From assembly GCA_004554585.1 (NCBI GenBank), contig SFLH01000016.1, forward strand, positions 1-64,000: a DNA stretch of 64,000 nt. The letters run 5' to 3'. The DNA is from Clostridiales bacterium (GTDB taxonomy: Bacteria > Bacillota > Clostridia > Oscillospirales > Oscillospiraceae). Of the stretch, positions 1 through 8,374 are shown in pieces. Each line of letters starts with the position of its first letter. Positions within the stretch are counted from its first letter, which is position 1. The translations under genes were made by a program, and so were the position numbers. The notes under the pieces were generated by a model that made no database searches, had not been told where the DNA came from, and saw only the letters and a list, made by a program, of their open reading frames with translations.

Positions 1-82
1 AGACTATGTCGTAGATAGGCCGGAGGTGGAAGTGCAGTAATGTATGCAGCTGACCGGTACTAATCAGCCGAGGGCTTGACCT
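1..82 (+). rRNA. 23S rRNA, 3' end (partial)
   Basis: The first bases match the conserved end of bacterial 23S rRNA, including the segment ggtactaatcagccgagg just before the 3' terminus. Only the last ~80 nt lie in the window. The following ~215 nt up to the 5S are spacer rRNA with no gene; the spacer contains pyrimidine-rich and AT-rich tracts but no tRNA. Confidence 0.9.
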
Positions 83-299
83 GAGTCTCAGGTTAAGAGC
101 GTAGAGGAATGCAGGCGCTTGCTTAGAGGATGGCGGTTACTTTGTTCGGTTTTGAGGGTGTGCGAGCATCTTCTTTTCTCTTGAACGAAAGAGGAAGCAG
201 GAGCCTAAGGTAGCAGTTAAGGTGAGTTTGCGATTAACTTGTCGTGACTGAGCCAGTTTAAAGTTCTTTTTGCTTATTTTTTCTTTCAAGAAAAAGTAA

Positions 300-390
<91 letters not shown>

Positions 391-460
391 ATAGCTCAGT
401 CGGTAGAGCACGCGGCTGTTAACCGCGGTGTCGTAGGTTCGAGTCCTACAGGGGGCGCCA
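391..460 (+). tRNA. tRNA-Asn(GTT) lacking its 5' acceptor strand
   Basis: The D-arm, anticodon arm (loop ctgttaa, anticodon GTT), T-arm (gtagg/cctac) and the 3' acceptor strand ending gcgcca are normal for tRNA-Asn. The seven bases that should pair with the 3' strand agggggc are missing: the upstream sequence is 5S rRNA (gagacga) and does not pair. As written the gene could not form an acceptor stem. Confidence 0.75.
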
Positions 461-515
461 CTTTACCAATTTCCTGGGCAACCAGGTTTGTATAAAGCCT
501 ATGGAAACCGGAAAT

Positions 516-592
516 GGGCCTTTAGCTCAGTTGGTTAGAGCAACCGGCTCATAACCGGTCGGGCCACGGTTCGAGTCCGTGAAGGCCCACCA
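516..592 (+). tRNA. tRNA with CAT anticodon (elongator Met or Ile2)
   Basis: This is a complete cloverleaf with acceptor gggcctt pairing aaggccc, anticodon loop ctcataa and encoded CCA. The body (ctttagctcagttggttagagca) resembles Firmicute tRNA-Ile2, whose C34 is modified to lysidine, but elongator tRNA-Met cannot be excluded from sequence alone. It lies in the tRNA string behind the rRNA operon. Confidence 0.9.
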
Positions 593-595
593 TAT

Positions 596-671
596 AGGGG
601 TATAGCTCAGTTGGTAGAGCAGCGGTCTCCAAAACCGCGTGCCGAGGGTTCAAGTCCTTCTGCCCCTGCCA
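596..671 (+). tRNA. tRNA-Trp(CCA)
   Basis: The acceptor aggggta pairs with tgcccct (one wobble). The anticodon stem gcggt/accgc carries the loop ctccaaa, giving anticodon CCA. CCA is encoded. It starts four bases after the preceding tRNA. Confidence 0.95.
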
Positions 672-675
672 TCAT

Positions 676-752
<77 letters not shown>

Positions 753-812
753 CTTTTTTCAGACTTGCTGTGACATCAAGTCCCATCGCTTGGGGTTCTT
801 CCCCATCGATCT

Positions 813-888
<76 letters not shown>

Positions 889-926
889 AGAAGACCTTTG
901 AGTCGTGAGGCTCAAAGGTCTTTTTC
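889..926 (+). terminator. Terminator of the rRNA/tRNA operon
   Basis: A stem of agacctttgag pairing ctcaaaggtct with a short loop is followed by a T-run. It sits immediately after tRNA-Thr. From here to 1240 there is no gene; the stretch holds the promoter listed next and an eight-codon open frame at 961 that I do not call. Confidence 0.9.
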
Positions 927-1108
927 TGTTCTCTGTTGTGCGAAACATGAGGAATGTTTTATGGCTGAACTAAGAGAGGGCTACTGACCGGGCGGCGCGG
1001 GTCGGGGGAAAGGGCGGCGATTCTTTTGCCTTTGCGGTTCGTGTGAGTGATCCGCCTTGTTGGGAAAGGACCGAAGAAGTGGGACTCTATGGCCTGGCCC
1101 TCGGCCGG

Positions 1109-1137
1109 TTGACCTTTTGCCGAGGAGAACGTATAAT
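1109..1137 (+). promoter_or_regulatory. Sigma-A promoter for the aldolase/FAH pair
   Basis: A -35 box TTGACC and a -10 box TATAAT are separated by exactly 17 bases. The in-frame ATG at 1136 overlaps the -10 box, so it cannot be the start codon of the gene downstream. This supports initiation at 1241 with a leader of roughly 95 nt. Confidence 0.8.
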
Positions 1138-1240
1138 GAAAGCGCATCATAGCATAGAAGAGAAAGGCAGCCGGTTTGGGGCGGCTGTCCGAGACGGCGT
1201 TCGCCTGCCGCCTCGTATCCAGAGAGGGAGGGAAGGCAAG

Positions 1241-2284
1241 ATGATTCACTTTGCCTGCGACTACGCTGAAGGCGCCCACGAAGGGGTCCTGCGGCGCCTG
1301 TTTGAAACCAACCTGGAGCAGACCGCCGGCTATGGGGAGGATCCCTATTGCTGCAGAGCCCAGGGGCTGATCCGCCAGCTGTGCCGGAACGAGAGCTTGG
1401 AGGTCCATTTCCTGGTGGGGGGCACGCAAACCAACACCACGGTGATTGCCGCTGCCCTGCGGCCCCACCAAGGGGTGATCGCGGCGTCCAGCGGCCACAT
1501 CAACGTCCACGAGAGCGGGGCCATTGAGTCCACGGGCCACAAGGTGCTGGCGGTGCCCAGCCGGGACGGCAAACTCTCAGCGCTGGATGTGCGCCGGGTC
1601 TACCAGTCCCACTGGGAGGATGAGACCCGGGAGCACATGGTCCAGCCGGGCATGGTCTACCTCTCCCAGCCCACGGAGAACGGCACCCTTTACTCCCTGG
1701 CGGAGCTGACCGACCTGTGGGAGACCTGTCAGGAACTGGACCTGCTGCTGTACATCGACGGGGCCCGGCTAGGCTATGGCTTGATGAGCCCCGCCTGTGA
1801 CATGACCCTGCCGGACCTGGCCAGCCGGTGCGACGCTTTCTCCTTGGGCGGCACCAAGCAAGGACTGCTATTTGGGGAGGCCTTGGTGCTGGCCAACCCG
1901 GCGCTGAAGCGGGACTTCCGCTACCTCATCAAGCAGCGGGGAGGCCTGCTGGCCAAGGGGCGGCTGCTGGGGGTCCAGTTCTGCGCCATTTTGGAGGATG
2001 GGCTGTACTTCGAGCTCTCCCGCCACGCCGACCGGCTGGCCATGGAGCTGCGCCGGGCCTTTGAGGAGCGGGGGTATGAAATGCTCTACGATTCCTACAC
2101 AAACCAACAATACCCTGTCCTGCCCGATGCCCTGCTGGCGGCCCTGGAGGAGGACTTCCTGTTCTCCTTCTGGAGCAAGCCAGATGGCAACCACACTGCC
2201 GTGCGGGTGTGCACCAGCTGGGCCACCGAGAGCCGGGCTGTGCAGGAACTCATCCGCGCCCTGGACCGCTGGGACGGGACCTGA
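1241..2284 (+). CDS. Low-specificity threonine aldolase-like PLP enzyme
   Basis: The 347-residue product is a fold-type I PLP enzyme of the beta-eliminating lyase / threonine aldolase family. Such enzymes cleave L-threonine or allo-threonine to glycine and acetaldehyde. The segment YIDGARLGYGL carries the Asp that contacts the PLP nitrogen, and FSLGGTKQGLLFGE contains the Lys expected to bind PLP; the length fits LtaE-type proteins. The start at 1241 has the ribosome site gggaggg and follows a perfect promoter. The next gene begins 22 bases after the stop, so the two are probably cotranscribed. The exact substrate is not settled by sequence. Confidence 0.85.
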   Translation: MIHFACDYAEGAHEGVLRRLFETNLEQTAGYGEDPYCCRAQGLIRQLCRNESLEVHFLVGGTQTNTTVIAAALRPHQGVIAASSGHINVHESGAIESTGHKVLAVPSRDGKLSALDVRRVYQSHWEDETREHMVQPGMVYLSQPTENGTLYSLAELTDLWETCQELDLLLYIDGARLGYGLMSPACDMTLPDLASRCDAFSLGGTKQGLLFGEALVLANPALKRDFRYLIKQRGGLLAKGRLLGVQFCAILEDGLYFELSRHADRLAMELRRAFEERGYEMLYDSYTNQQYPVLPDALLAALEEDFLFSFWSKPDGNHTAVRVCTSWATESRAVQELIRALDRWDGT

Positions 2285-2306
2285 AGTCCAAAGAGGAGGA
2301 TATCCC

Positions 2307-3167
2307 ATGAAACTTTACACCGTTGCGTGGCAGGACCGGCAGATGGTCTGCCTGGAGGTTAGCCCTGGCCGGCTGACCCCTCTGCCCTACGAGACCATGA
2401 ACCACCTGCTGGCGGACGCCCCCGCCCACCGGCAGGGGGTGCTGGAGATCGCCGGGAAGGCCACCGGCGAGTTTGCCCTGGCCGATGTGCAGGTGCTCGC
2501 CCCCATTCCCTGCCCCCGGCAGGATGTAATCTGCCTGGGGATGAACTACCGGGAGCACAAGGCCGAGGCCGAGCAGTTTGACGCCCAGGCCTTCACCCGG
2601 GCGCCAGAGCGGGCGGTCTATTTTTCCAAACGAGCGACCCACTGCCCGGGCCCCGGCGCGCCCATCCCCGGCCACTTCGACCTGGTGGACAGCCTGGACT
2701 ATGAGGTGGAGCTGGCGGTGATCCTGGGCCGGGACGCGAAGAACGTGAGGGCGGAAGAGGCCATGGACTACGTCTTCGGTTACACCGTCTTCAACGACGT
2801 CTCTGCCCGGAACCTGCAGACCGGCCACAAGCAGTGGTATTTCGGCAAGGGGCTGGACGGCTTTGCCCCCATGGGCCCCTGCATCGTCACCCGGGATGAG
2901 GCAGCCTGGCCGCCCGCCCTGCCCATCCGCTGCTGGGTCAACGGGGAAAAGCGCCAGGAGGCGGTCACGGACCAGCTGATCTTCTCCATCCCCCACATCC
3001 TCCAGGAGCTCACCCAGGGCATGACCCTCCAGGCGGGCACCATCATCGCCACCGGCACCCCGGCCGGGGTGGGCATGGGCGCCGACCCGCCCCGGTTCCT
3101 GAAGGCGGGGGACGTGGTCCGCTGCGAGATTGAGGGCATCGGGGTGCTGGAAAACACCATAAAGTAA
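2307..3167 (+). CDS. Fumarylacetoacetate hydrolase family protein
   Basis: The 286-residue protein has the FAH fold. The C-terminal ~200 residues hold the metal-binding signature: an Asp-Tyr-Glu-Val-Glu stretch (DYEVELAVILG), NDVSAR and a lysine-containing FGKGLDGFAP loop. Family members hydrolyse C-C bonds of acylpyruvates or decarboxylate oxaloacetate; which one applies here cannot be read from the sequence. The N-terminal ~75 residues form the small domain usual in this family. The start is set by the ribosome site gaggagg eight bases upstream. It is the second gene after the threonine aldolase-like gene and is followed by a hairpin at 3297. Confidence 0.85.
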   Translation: MKLYTVAWQDRQMVCLEVSPGRLTPLPYETMNHLLADAPAHRQGVLEIAGKATGEFALADVQVLAPIPCPRQDVICLGMNYREHKAEAEQFDAQAFTRAPERAVYFSKRATHCPGPGAPIPGHFDLVDSLDYEVELAVILGRDAKNVRAEEAMDYVFGYTVFNDVSARNLQTGHKQWYFGKGLDGFAPMGPCIVTRDEAAWPPALPIRCWVNGEKRQEAVTDQLIFSIPHILQELTQGMTLQAGTIIATGTPAGVGMGADPPRFLKAGDVVRCEIEGIGVLENTIK

Positions 3168-3296
3168 CCCCATAACAGGAAGCACCATGTCCCGCTGCGG
3201 GGACAAAAAAGGCCCTGGCCCATTAGATGGGTGCTCGTAAGAAGGTAATTCATTGGCAATGATACTTATGGTATCTGCCAGGCAGAAGCGTCTGAC

Positions 3297-3345
3297 AACA
3301 TGCACCATATTCGGCCTTTGGGCCGGGTGTGGTGCATGTTTAATT
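3297..3345 (+). terminator. Likely terminator after the FAH gene
   Basis: A perfect 11-bp outer stem (aacatgcacca with tggtgcatgtt) encloses a second stem cggcc/ggccg and is followed by a short T/A tract. It lies 130 bases after the stop. The rest of 3168-3542 holds no gene; composition drops toward AT-rich from about 3230. Confidence 0.6.
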
Positions 3346-3542
3346 AGGTGCAGTCTATGAACTCCATTTGCAGCCGGCCAGAGGAAATCATTGGAAATGA
3401 ACGGATTCATGTTTGAGAGAATCGCCTGAGCAGAGGAGAGCTGGTCCGGCGATCTTCACGATGGGAGGTGGCATTGTCCATAAGTTTATGATATGATTTC
3501 ATTCAATAGAGTACGACACAAATCAGAATTTGGAGCACAGTT

Positions 3543-4178
3543 ATGAATTATACGTCTGTTAACCTCAATGAATGGCGCAGAGGCAGCCTGTTTCAGTTTT
3601 ATATTGATAAAATGCGAATCGTGATGAGTCTGACGGTGGATGTGGATGTGACCAACTTAAAAGCATATGCCAAGGCGCACCATCTTGATTTTTACCCTCT
3701 GATGGTGTGGGTCGTATCAAAAATTATCAATGCGCATGATGAGTTTAAGTACGGTTGGGATGCCGACGGCAATCTTATCCAATGGGAGGTTGTATCCCCT
3801 TCTTACACGGATTTTCATACGGAAGATGAGAATTTCACCAAAATGGTCACAGAGTACTCAGATGACCTTCTTGAGTTCTGCGGCAGAATGGCGGCCGACA
3901 GAGAGCGATACAAAAATGATCGAGCCCTTTTGGAGGATCAGCCCAAGAACTTCTTTGATGTCTCCTGCCTGCCATGGGTAAGATACGCGCACTTTGATGT
4001 TCATGTTTTTGACGAGGGAAAATTTCTCGCTCCTGTGGTCACTTGGGGCAAATACGAACCAAAGGACGGGAAACTGATCATGCCGCTTACCATGAACATT
4101 CACCACGCAGTTGCAGACGGGTTCCACCTTTCAAGATTTTTCAATGAAGTACAGGAATTGATGGATTCTTTGAGTTGA
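3543..4178 (+). CDS. CatA-type (chloramphenicol) acetyltransferase-like protein
   Basis: The 211-residue protein has the full length and layout of type A chloramphenicol acetyltransferases, which transfer acetyl from acetyl-CoA to a drug hydroxyl. The catalytic motif near the C terminus reads HHAVADGFH, matching HHxVxDG with the general-base His. FYPLMVWVVSKIIN and SPSYTDFH are typical CAT segments. The Cys often found in HHAVCDGFH is Ala here, as in some divergent family members, so activity on chloramphenicol is not certain. Base composition is clearly lower in GC than the neighbours, which points to acquisition together with the next gene. Confidence 0.8.
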   Translation: MNYTSVNLNEWRRGSLFQFYIDKMRIVMSLTVDVDVTNLKAYAKAHHLDFYPLMVWVVSKIINAHDEFKYGWDADGNLIQWEVVSPSYTDFHTEDENFTKMVTEYSDDLLEFCGRMAADRERYKNDRALLEDQPKNFFDVSCLPWVRYAHFDVHVFDEGKFLAPVVTWGKYEPKDGKLIMPLTMNIHHAVADGFHLSRFFNEVQELMDSLS

Positions 4179-4249
4179 ACTGCTTCCTGTTTGTCGGAGA
4201 GCCAGGCAAGGGTAAAATGCATTATTTTACTTTATAGGAGAAAATAAAG

Positions 4250-4768
4250 ATGACGATTACAGAAATCATGAACAACAAAGCATTAAAACGTTTGGAAAAG
4301 AGGCATTCCCTTGCTGAAGCAATTATCAATCGGGAATTTAATTTTTCAATGATTTTAGAGGCTTGTGAATCTTTGCCTGAAAAAAGCAGGTCACTTTTAC
4401 TCGAAGCCGTTGAAGAAGTAAGTCGCTTCAAAGCGTTTGCTTTAGAAGCAGATTATTTGGATTTGGCAGAAAAATATATTTTATCGTCTGATCATTCCTG
4501 CAAAAGGGAAGCTTCCAGAATTGTAGGGAATCTTGCAAACAAATTTCCAACGAAACTTGATAAAGCGATACCTGCTTTATTGCAAAATACAAAAAATGAC
4601 GGAACCGTAATTAGATGGGCAAGCGCTTATGCATTATCTCGTATTATTGTCATTCCTCAATACGCTAAGAGCCCTTTATTTGAACAGCTTTCTGATTTGT
4701 GTGCAAAAGAAAATGAAAGTGGGGTAAAAAATCAATATATTAAGGCATTAAAAAAGCAGAAAAAATGA
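4250..4768 (+). CDS. HEAT-like helical repeat protein, unknown role
   Basis: The 172-residue, AT-rich gene encodes an almost all-helical protein. Residues ~60-165 resemble paired HEAT/armadillo helices (for example SCKREASRIVGNLANKF and VIRWASAYALSRIIV), similar in feel to small HEAT-repeat or DNA-alkylation-repeat proteins of mobile regions. I see no catalytic motif. The start has taggag nine bases upstream. It sits 71 bases behind the CatA-like gene in the same low-GC patch and ends shortly before a strong terminator, so the two may travel as one unit. Confidence 0.65.
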   Translation: MTITEIMNNKALKRLEKRHSLAEAIINREFNFSMILEACESLPEKSRSLLLEAVEEVSRFKAFALEADYLDLAEKYILSSDHSCKREASRIVGNLANKFPTKLDKAIPALLQNTKNDGTVIRWASAYALSRIIVIPQYAKSPLFEQLSDLCAKENESGVKNQYIKALKKQKK

Positions 4769-4805
4769 GATGAGTTTTTGTCAATGATGGTTTAAACTAC
4801 AAACT

Positions 4806-4850
4806 GACCGTTGATCTACACCGCAGTGTGAGAAATCAGCGGTCTTTTTT
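4806..4850 (+). terminator. Terminator after the AT-rich patch
   Basis: A ten-base stem, gaccgttgat pairing atcagcggtc (one wobble), is followed by a run of T. It is placed 38 bases after the HEAT-like gene. Confidence 0.8.
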
Positions 4851-4881
4851 CTCCCCATTTTCAGAGAAGGAGGTCATTTTT

Positions 4882-4923
4882 ATGTTAGACAGGAAAGCGC
4901 TCGATCAACTCTGTTCAGAATAG
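4882..4923 (+). pseudogene. Orphan gene start (13 codons) with strong ribosome site
   Basis: An ideal Shine-Dalgarno (agaaggaggt) sits correctly in front of ATG at 4882, but the frame closes after 13 codons (MLDRKALDQLCSE). This looks like the 5' end of a gene whose body was lost at the right border of the AT-rich patch. It could instead be a genuine tiny peptide. Nothing else is visible between 4923 and 5097. Confidence 0.4.
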
Positions 4924-5097
4924 AAACCGGAAGGAACAAGGAACGGCATAACCGAAGCCATGCCGTTCCTACAAAAAGCGAGATTACTTTCTTATGCCTC
5001 CCGAGCTTTTTCTTGGCCAGGGCCTTTTGGGCCAAAGGGAAAAACCGATTGTGCGGACAGGGGGGCGGCAGGGGAGGCACGTGCCTGTCGGCGCGGG

Positions 5098-5835
5098 TCA
5101 GAGGGGCAAGTCCTGCCCCAGCAGATCGTTCACCGCCTCCTCCAAGCGGGCCCGGTTCTCCCGCACCTGAGCGGTCAGCTGCTCTGTCTGGGCGAGAAGG
5201 GTCTGCTGCTGCTGGATGGTTAGGTCGGCGGCGTCCTGGAGGGTCTGGACAAGAAAGATGGGCCGGGAAAGTTCCAGCTTTGCTGCCAGCGTCAGAGTGT
5301 ACTTGGCCTGTTCCAGGGCGTCCTGCCCCTGGCTGCCCATTGCGGCCAGGGCCTGCAGCCATTGGCTTTCCTGGTCCAGTTGTTCTTCCAAGCGCGCGAG
5401 AAGTTGGCTTTGGGGCAGTCCTGCCGCCCGCAGGGCGGCCAGCCGCCGCTGGCGGACCGCGGCGAAGGACTCCTCACAGCCGGCCAGGTCGGCCAGCTCC
5501 CGCTCTGCCTGCATCAGCTGCCCCTGGACGTCGGCCAGTTCCCAGGAGGCTTTCTGATCGGCCTGACGGGCGTCGCGCAGGTCCTTGCGGGCCGCCTCTT
5601 GGCGAGCCTCCTTTCTGCCAGCGATGGTAAACAGCAGCCCCATGGGCCCGCCGGACTCCAGCTGGGCCAATTCCTTTTCCGCCTGCTGGAGGGCCTGCTG
5701 CGTTTCCTTGGCGTGTACGGAAAGACGGTCACATTGTTCCTGCAGGGTCGTACGGGCAGTTTCCAGCTCTTTTTTCCGGCGCACCTGCGCGCGCAGCCGC
5801 TGGAATTGGGTCAGATCGTTTCCAAACTGAGACAT
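5098..5835 (-). CDS. Coiled-coil protein of unknown function
   Basis: The 245-residue protein is dominated by heptad-rich coiled coil, with many Gln, Glu, Ala and Leu residues across residues ~5-235. A short hydrophobic break lies near residue 65 (GGPMGLLFTIAG). There is no signal peptide or catalytic motif. I chose the ATG at 5835 because it follows gaaaggaggc; an upstream in-frame start at 5886 has no ribosome site. It lies downstream of gdhA on the same strand but is separated from it by a strong terminator, so it is probably transcribed on its own. Confidence 0.7.
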   Translation of the reverse strand: MSQFGNDLTQFQRLRAQVRRKKELETARTTLQEQCDRLSVHAKETQQALQQAEKELAQLESGGPMGLLFTIAGRKEARQEAARKDLRDARQADQKASWELADVQGQLMQAERELADLAGCEESFAAVRQRRLAALRAAGLPQSQLLARLEEQLDQESQWLQALAAMGSQGQDALEQAKYTLTLAAKLELSRPIFLVQTLQDAADLTIQQQQTLLAQTEQLTAQVRENRARLEEAVNDLLGQDLPL

Positions 5836-5870
5836 GGGGGCCTCCTTTCTTGGTGGCAGCGGAGAAGGAA

Positions 5871-5905
5871 AAACGGGGCTTGCCAAATGGCAAGCCCCGT
5901 TTTTT
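5871..5905. terminator. Bidirectional-looking terminator below gdhA
   Basis: A perfect 13-bp stem (acggggcttgcca / tggcaagccccgt) with a two-base loop is flanked by T-runs on both strands. Minus-strand reading ends gdhA transcription before the coiled-coil gene. Confidence 0.85.
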
Positions 5906-5932
5906 GGTTGTGTTGAAAGAGGGGAACCTCAA

Positions 5933-7282
5933 TTAGAAGATGCCCTGCTCCATCATAGCCTCAGCAACCTTCTTGAAGCCAGCGATGTTGGCGCCAGCGA
6001 CCAGGTTGTAGCCCAGGCCATACTCCTCAGCAGCCTCAGCAGAGACTCTGTGGATGGTCTCCATCATCTTCTTCAGCTGGCCATCGACCTCTTCGACGGT
6101 CCAGGACAGACGCTCGGAGTTCTGGGACATCTCCATGGCGGACACGCCCACGCCGCCGGCGTTAACAGCCTTGGAAGGAGCGACGATCATGTGCTTCTGC
6201 TGCATCAGGAAAGCCAGAGCGTCGTTGGTGGTGGGCATGTTAGCGACCTCGATGTAGTACTTAGCGCCGCACTCAGCGATCTTCTTGGCCTGCTCCATGT
6301 TGACGTCGTTCTGCATAGCGGAGGGCATGATGATGTCAGCCTTCACGCCCCAGGGCTTCTGGCCGGGGAAGAACTCCACGCCGAACTTGTCAGCATAATC
6401 CTTAACCACGTTACGGCCGGAAGCACGCATCTCCAGCAGGTACTCGACCTTCTCGTCGGTGGACACGCCGTCGGGATCGTAGACATAGCCGTCGGGGCCG
6501 GACAGGGTGATGACCTTAGCGCCCAGTTCCTTGGCCTTCTTGCAGATGCCCCAGGTCACGTTGCCGAAACCAGCAGCAGCGATGGTCTTGCCCTTGATGT
6601 CCTCGCCCTCGTGCTTGAGGACCTCAACCAGATAATACACAGCACCGTAACCGGTAGCCTCGGGACGAGCCAGGGAGCCGCCATAGGACAGGCCCTTGCC
6701 GGTGAGCACGCCGTTCTCGAAGACGCCCTTCAGGCGGCGATACTGACCATACAGATAGCCGATCTCACGGCCGCCCACGCCCATGTCGCCAGCGGGAACG
6801 TCGATGTCGGGCCCGATGTAACGATACAGAGCAGTCATGAAGCTCTGGCAGAAACGCATGATCTCAGCGTCGGACTTGCCGGCGGGATCGAAGTCAGCGC
6901 CGCCCTTGCCGCCGCCGATGGGCAGACCGGTCAGGGAGTTCTTGAAGATCTGCTCGAAGCCCAGGAACTTCACGATGCCGGGATACACGTTGGGCTGGAA
7001 GCGCAGGCCGCCCTTGTAGGGGCCAAGAGCGCCGTTGAACTGGCAGCGATAACCAATGTTGGTGTGGGTCTTGCCAGCGTCGTCGGTCCAGACAACACGG
7101 AAGGTGAACATACGCTCAGGCTCGACCATACGGCCCAGCAGGTCAACGGCCTCGTACTCGGGGTGAGCGGAGACGACGGGGTCCAGAGAGCTCAGGACTT
7201 CTTCCACGGTCTGCACGAACTCGGGCTCGCTGCCGTGCTTCTTCTTAACGGTTTCAATAACGCTTTCAATGTAAGCATTCAT
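5933..7282 (-). CDS. gdhA: Glutamate dehydrogenase (small hexameric type)
   Basis: The 449-residue protein interconverts 2-oxoglutarate plus ammonium and glutamate using NAD(P)H. The family signature around the catalytic Lys, LPIGGGKGGADFDP, is intact, as is KGGLRFQPNVY for substrate binding. The Rossmann segment AAAGFGNVTWG carries the dinucleotide fold. Length matches E. coli GdhA (447). The start at 7282 follows gaaggag; the longer in-frame extension lacks a ribosome site. The gene is monocistronic, with its own promoter and terminator. Cofactor preference (NADP or NAD) is not decided here. Confidence 0.95.
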   Translation of the reverse strand: MNAYIESVIETVKKKHGSEPEFVQTVEEVLSSLDPVVSAHPEYEAVDLLGRMVEPERMFTFRVVWTDDAGKTHTNIGYRCQFNGALGPYKGGLRFQPNVYPGIVKFLGFEQIFKNSLTGLPIGGGKGGADFDPAGKSDAEIMRFCQSFMTALYRYIGPDIDVPAGDMGVGGREIGYLYGQYRRLKGVFENGVLTGKGLSYGGSLARPEATGYGAVYYLVEVLKHEGEDIKGKTIAAAGFGNVTWGICKKAKELGAKVITLSGPDGYVYDPDGVSTDEKVEYLLEMRASGRNVVKDYADKFGVEFFPGQKPWGVKADIIMPSAMQNDVNMEQAKKIAECGAKYYIEVANMPTTNDALAFLMQQKHMIVAPSKAVNAGGVGVSAMEMSQNSERLSWTVEEVDGQLKKMMETIHRVSAEAAEEYGLGYNLVAGANIAGFKKVAEAMMEQGIF

Positions 7283-7394
7283 GATAGTTTGGCTCCTTCG
7301 TTGATAATTTATTTTTACCTGGCGGCCCAGGCGAAAATACAAGGATACTTGCAATGGGCAGGCCCCACGGGCCCACACCACGTTTGCAACTGAA

Positions 7395-7423
7395 AGTATA
7401 GCACGTCACCCCTGTAAATGCAA
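7395..7423 (-). promoter_or_regulatory. Promoter of gdhA
   Basis: On the minus strand TTGCAT and TATACT are spaced by 17 bases, about 110 bases upstream of the gdhA start. The leader between them carries no recognised riboswitch. The 7424-7515 stretch is AT-rich and without a gene. Confidence 0.75.
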
Positions 7424-7515
7424 CAATTATTTTCAAAAAATTCCGATAAAATTTGCGCCATCCCACAAAATTCTCAGGGGACCTTTGGAATGAAAGACAG
7501 AAAGGGGCAAATTGC

Positions 7516-7548
7516 AAAAGACGCCGAAATTGCATCGGCGTCTTTTGG
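7516..7548 (-). terminator. Terminator after the ECF S component gene
   Basis: A perfect 12-bp stem (aaaagacgccga / tcggcgtctttt) closes a 7-base loop and provides a T-tract on the minus strand, 35 bases after the stop codon. Confidence 0.8.
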
Positions 7549-7582
7549 GGAGGGGCAAGCAGATATGGGGGCGAAAATGGCC

Positions 7583-8131
7583 TTACTTCCGCAAGATGGT
7601 GTGGCTGGCGGCCAGCCGCAGGGGCTCGATGACGATGAGGGTGATGATGGCTGCGGCCCCCACTTGAATCAAATTGCCCGGGATGGAGGTCAGGGGGACC
7701 ACCCAGTTGCCGTAGATGACGGCCTCGGCCAGATAGTACCCGCCGATCTTGATGATGCAGGCCAGCACCAGGGCCAGCAGGTAGAAGGGGAAGGTCTTGT
7801 GCTTCTCCGTCACGGCCCCTACCACCAGACCCATGCACCCTACGATGACAAGGGTGAAGGGGGCCCAGAGGGTCCAGCCGGAGAAGAGGTCGAACAGCGC
7901 CATGCCCACCCCGCCGGCGATCATCCCTGTGCGCTTGCCAAAGAGGATGGCGGCCACGAACAGGGGCACATTGCCCAGGTGGATCAGCCCGCCGTTGGGG
8001 GCGAAGGGCAGGCGGATGTTGACCACGGCGGTGAAGACATACACCAGCACCAGGCACACGGCGGTGATGGCCAGGGACTTCACCCGGGCAGAGGTGGACG
8101 AGGATGTTTGTGTGGCGGTTTTGACGGACAT
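7583..8131 (-). CDS. ECF transporter S component (substrate unknown)
   Basis: The 182-residue protein has about five to six hydrophobic segments and reads as a substrate-binding S subunit of energy-coupling-factor vitamin importers. GNVPLFVAAILFGKRTGMIAGGVGMALFD is typical of this group. S subunits dock on a shared EcfT/EcfA module, which is not in this window. No riboswitch is visible upstream, so the vitamin cannot be inferred from regulation. The start follows aaaaggaggcg. Confidence 0.8.
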   Translation of the reverse strand: MSVKTATQTSSSTSARVKSLAITAVCLVLVYVFTAVVNIRLPFAPNGGLIHLGNVPLFVAAILFGKRTGMIAGGVGMALFDLFSGWTLWAPFTLVIVGCMGLVVGAVTEKHKTFPFYLLALVLACIIKIGGYYLAEAVIYGNWVVPLTSIPGNLIQVGAAAIITLIVIEPLRLAASHTILRK

Positions 8132-8374
8132 GACGGGAACGCCTCCTTTTGGCTGTTTTTTGAACTGCCCCTACGATAGCATAGAACTGACCTTGCGCAA
8201 ATTGCCAAAACAAAAGTTTTTGATATGGCCAGGGTGCGGGCCGTGGGAGCCGCCGGGCAGGCCAGATGGCTCATCTGGTTGTCATCTGGCCTGCTTTCTG
8301 GTATGATGGAGGACACTGACATCCATAACACAGCCGCCGCCCCCTGCCGGGCGGCGCGGGAGGAGGCGCTGCTC

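Noticed and set aside
959..1000. Eight-codon frame MAELREGY with a weak ribosome site
   Set aside because: Too short, no conserved context, and it lies between a terminator and an unrelated promoter.
1043..1240. Upstream extension of the threonine aldolase frame (to 1043 or ATG 1136)
   Set aside because: A perfect TTGACC-17-TATAAT promoter lies inside it, and only the ATG at 1241 has a ribosome site.
3189..3210. Hairpin gtcccgctgcggggac followed by A6 as a terminator
   Set aside because: The run after the stem is A, not T, on the plus strand, and no minus-strand gene ends here.
5834..7393. Long plus-strand frame opposite gdhA
   Set aside because: It is the complement of a highly conserved enzyme gene; its Leu/Val/His-rich product is the usual antisense shadow of high-GC coding DNA.
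7283..7394. Riboswitch in the gdhA leader
   Set aside because: No known ligand-binding core or terminator/antiterminator pair is visible in the ~110-base leader.
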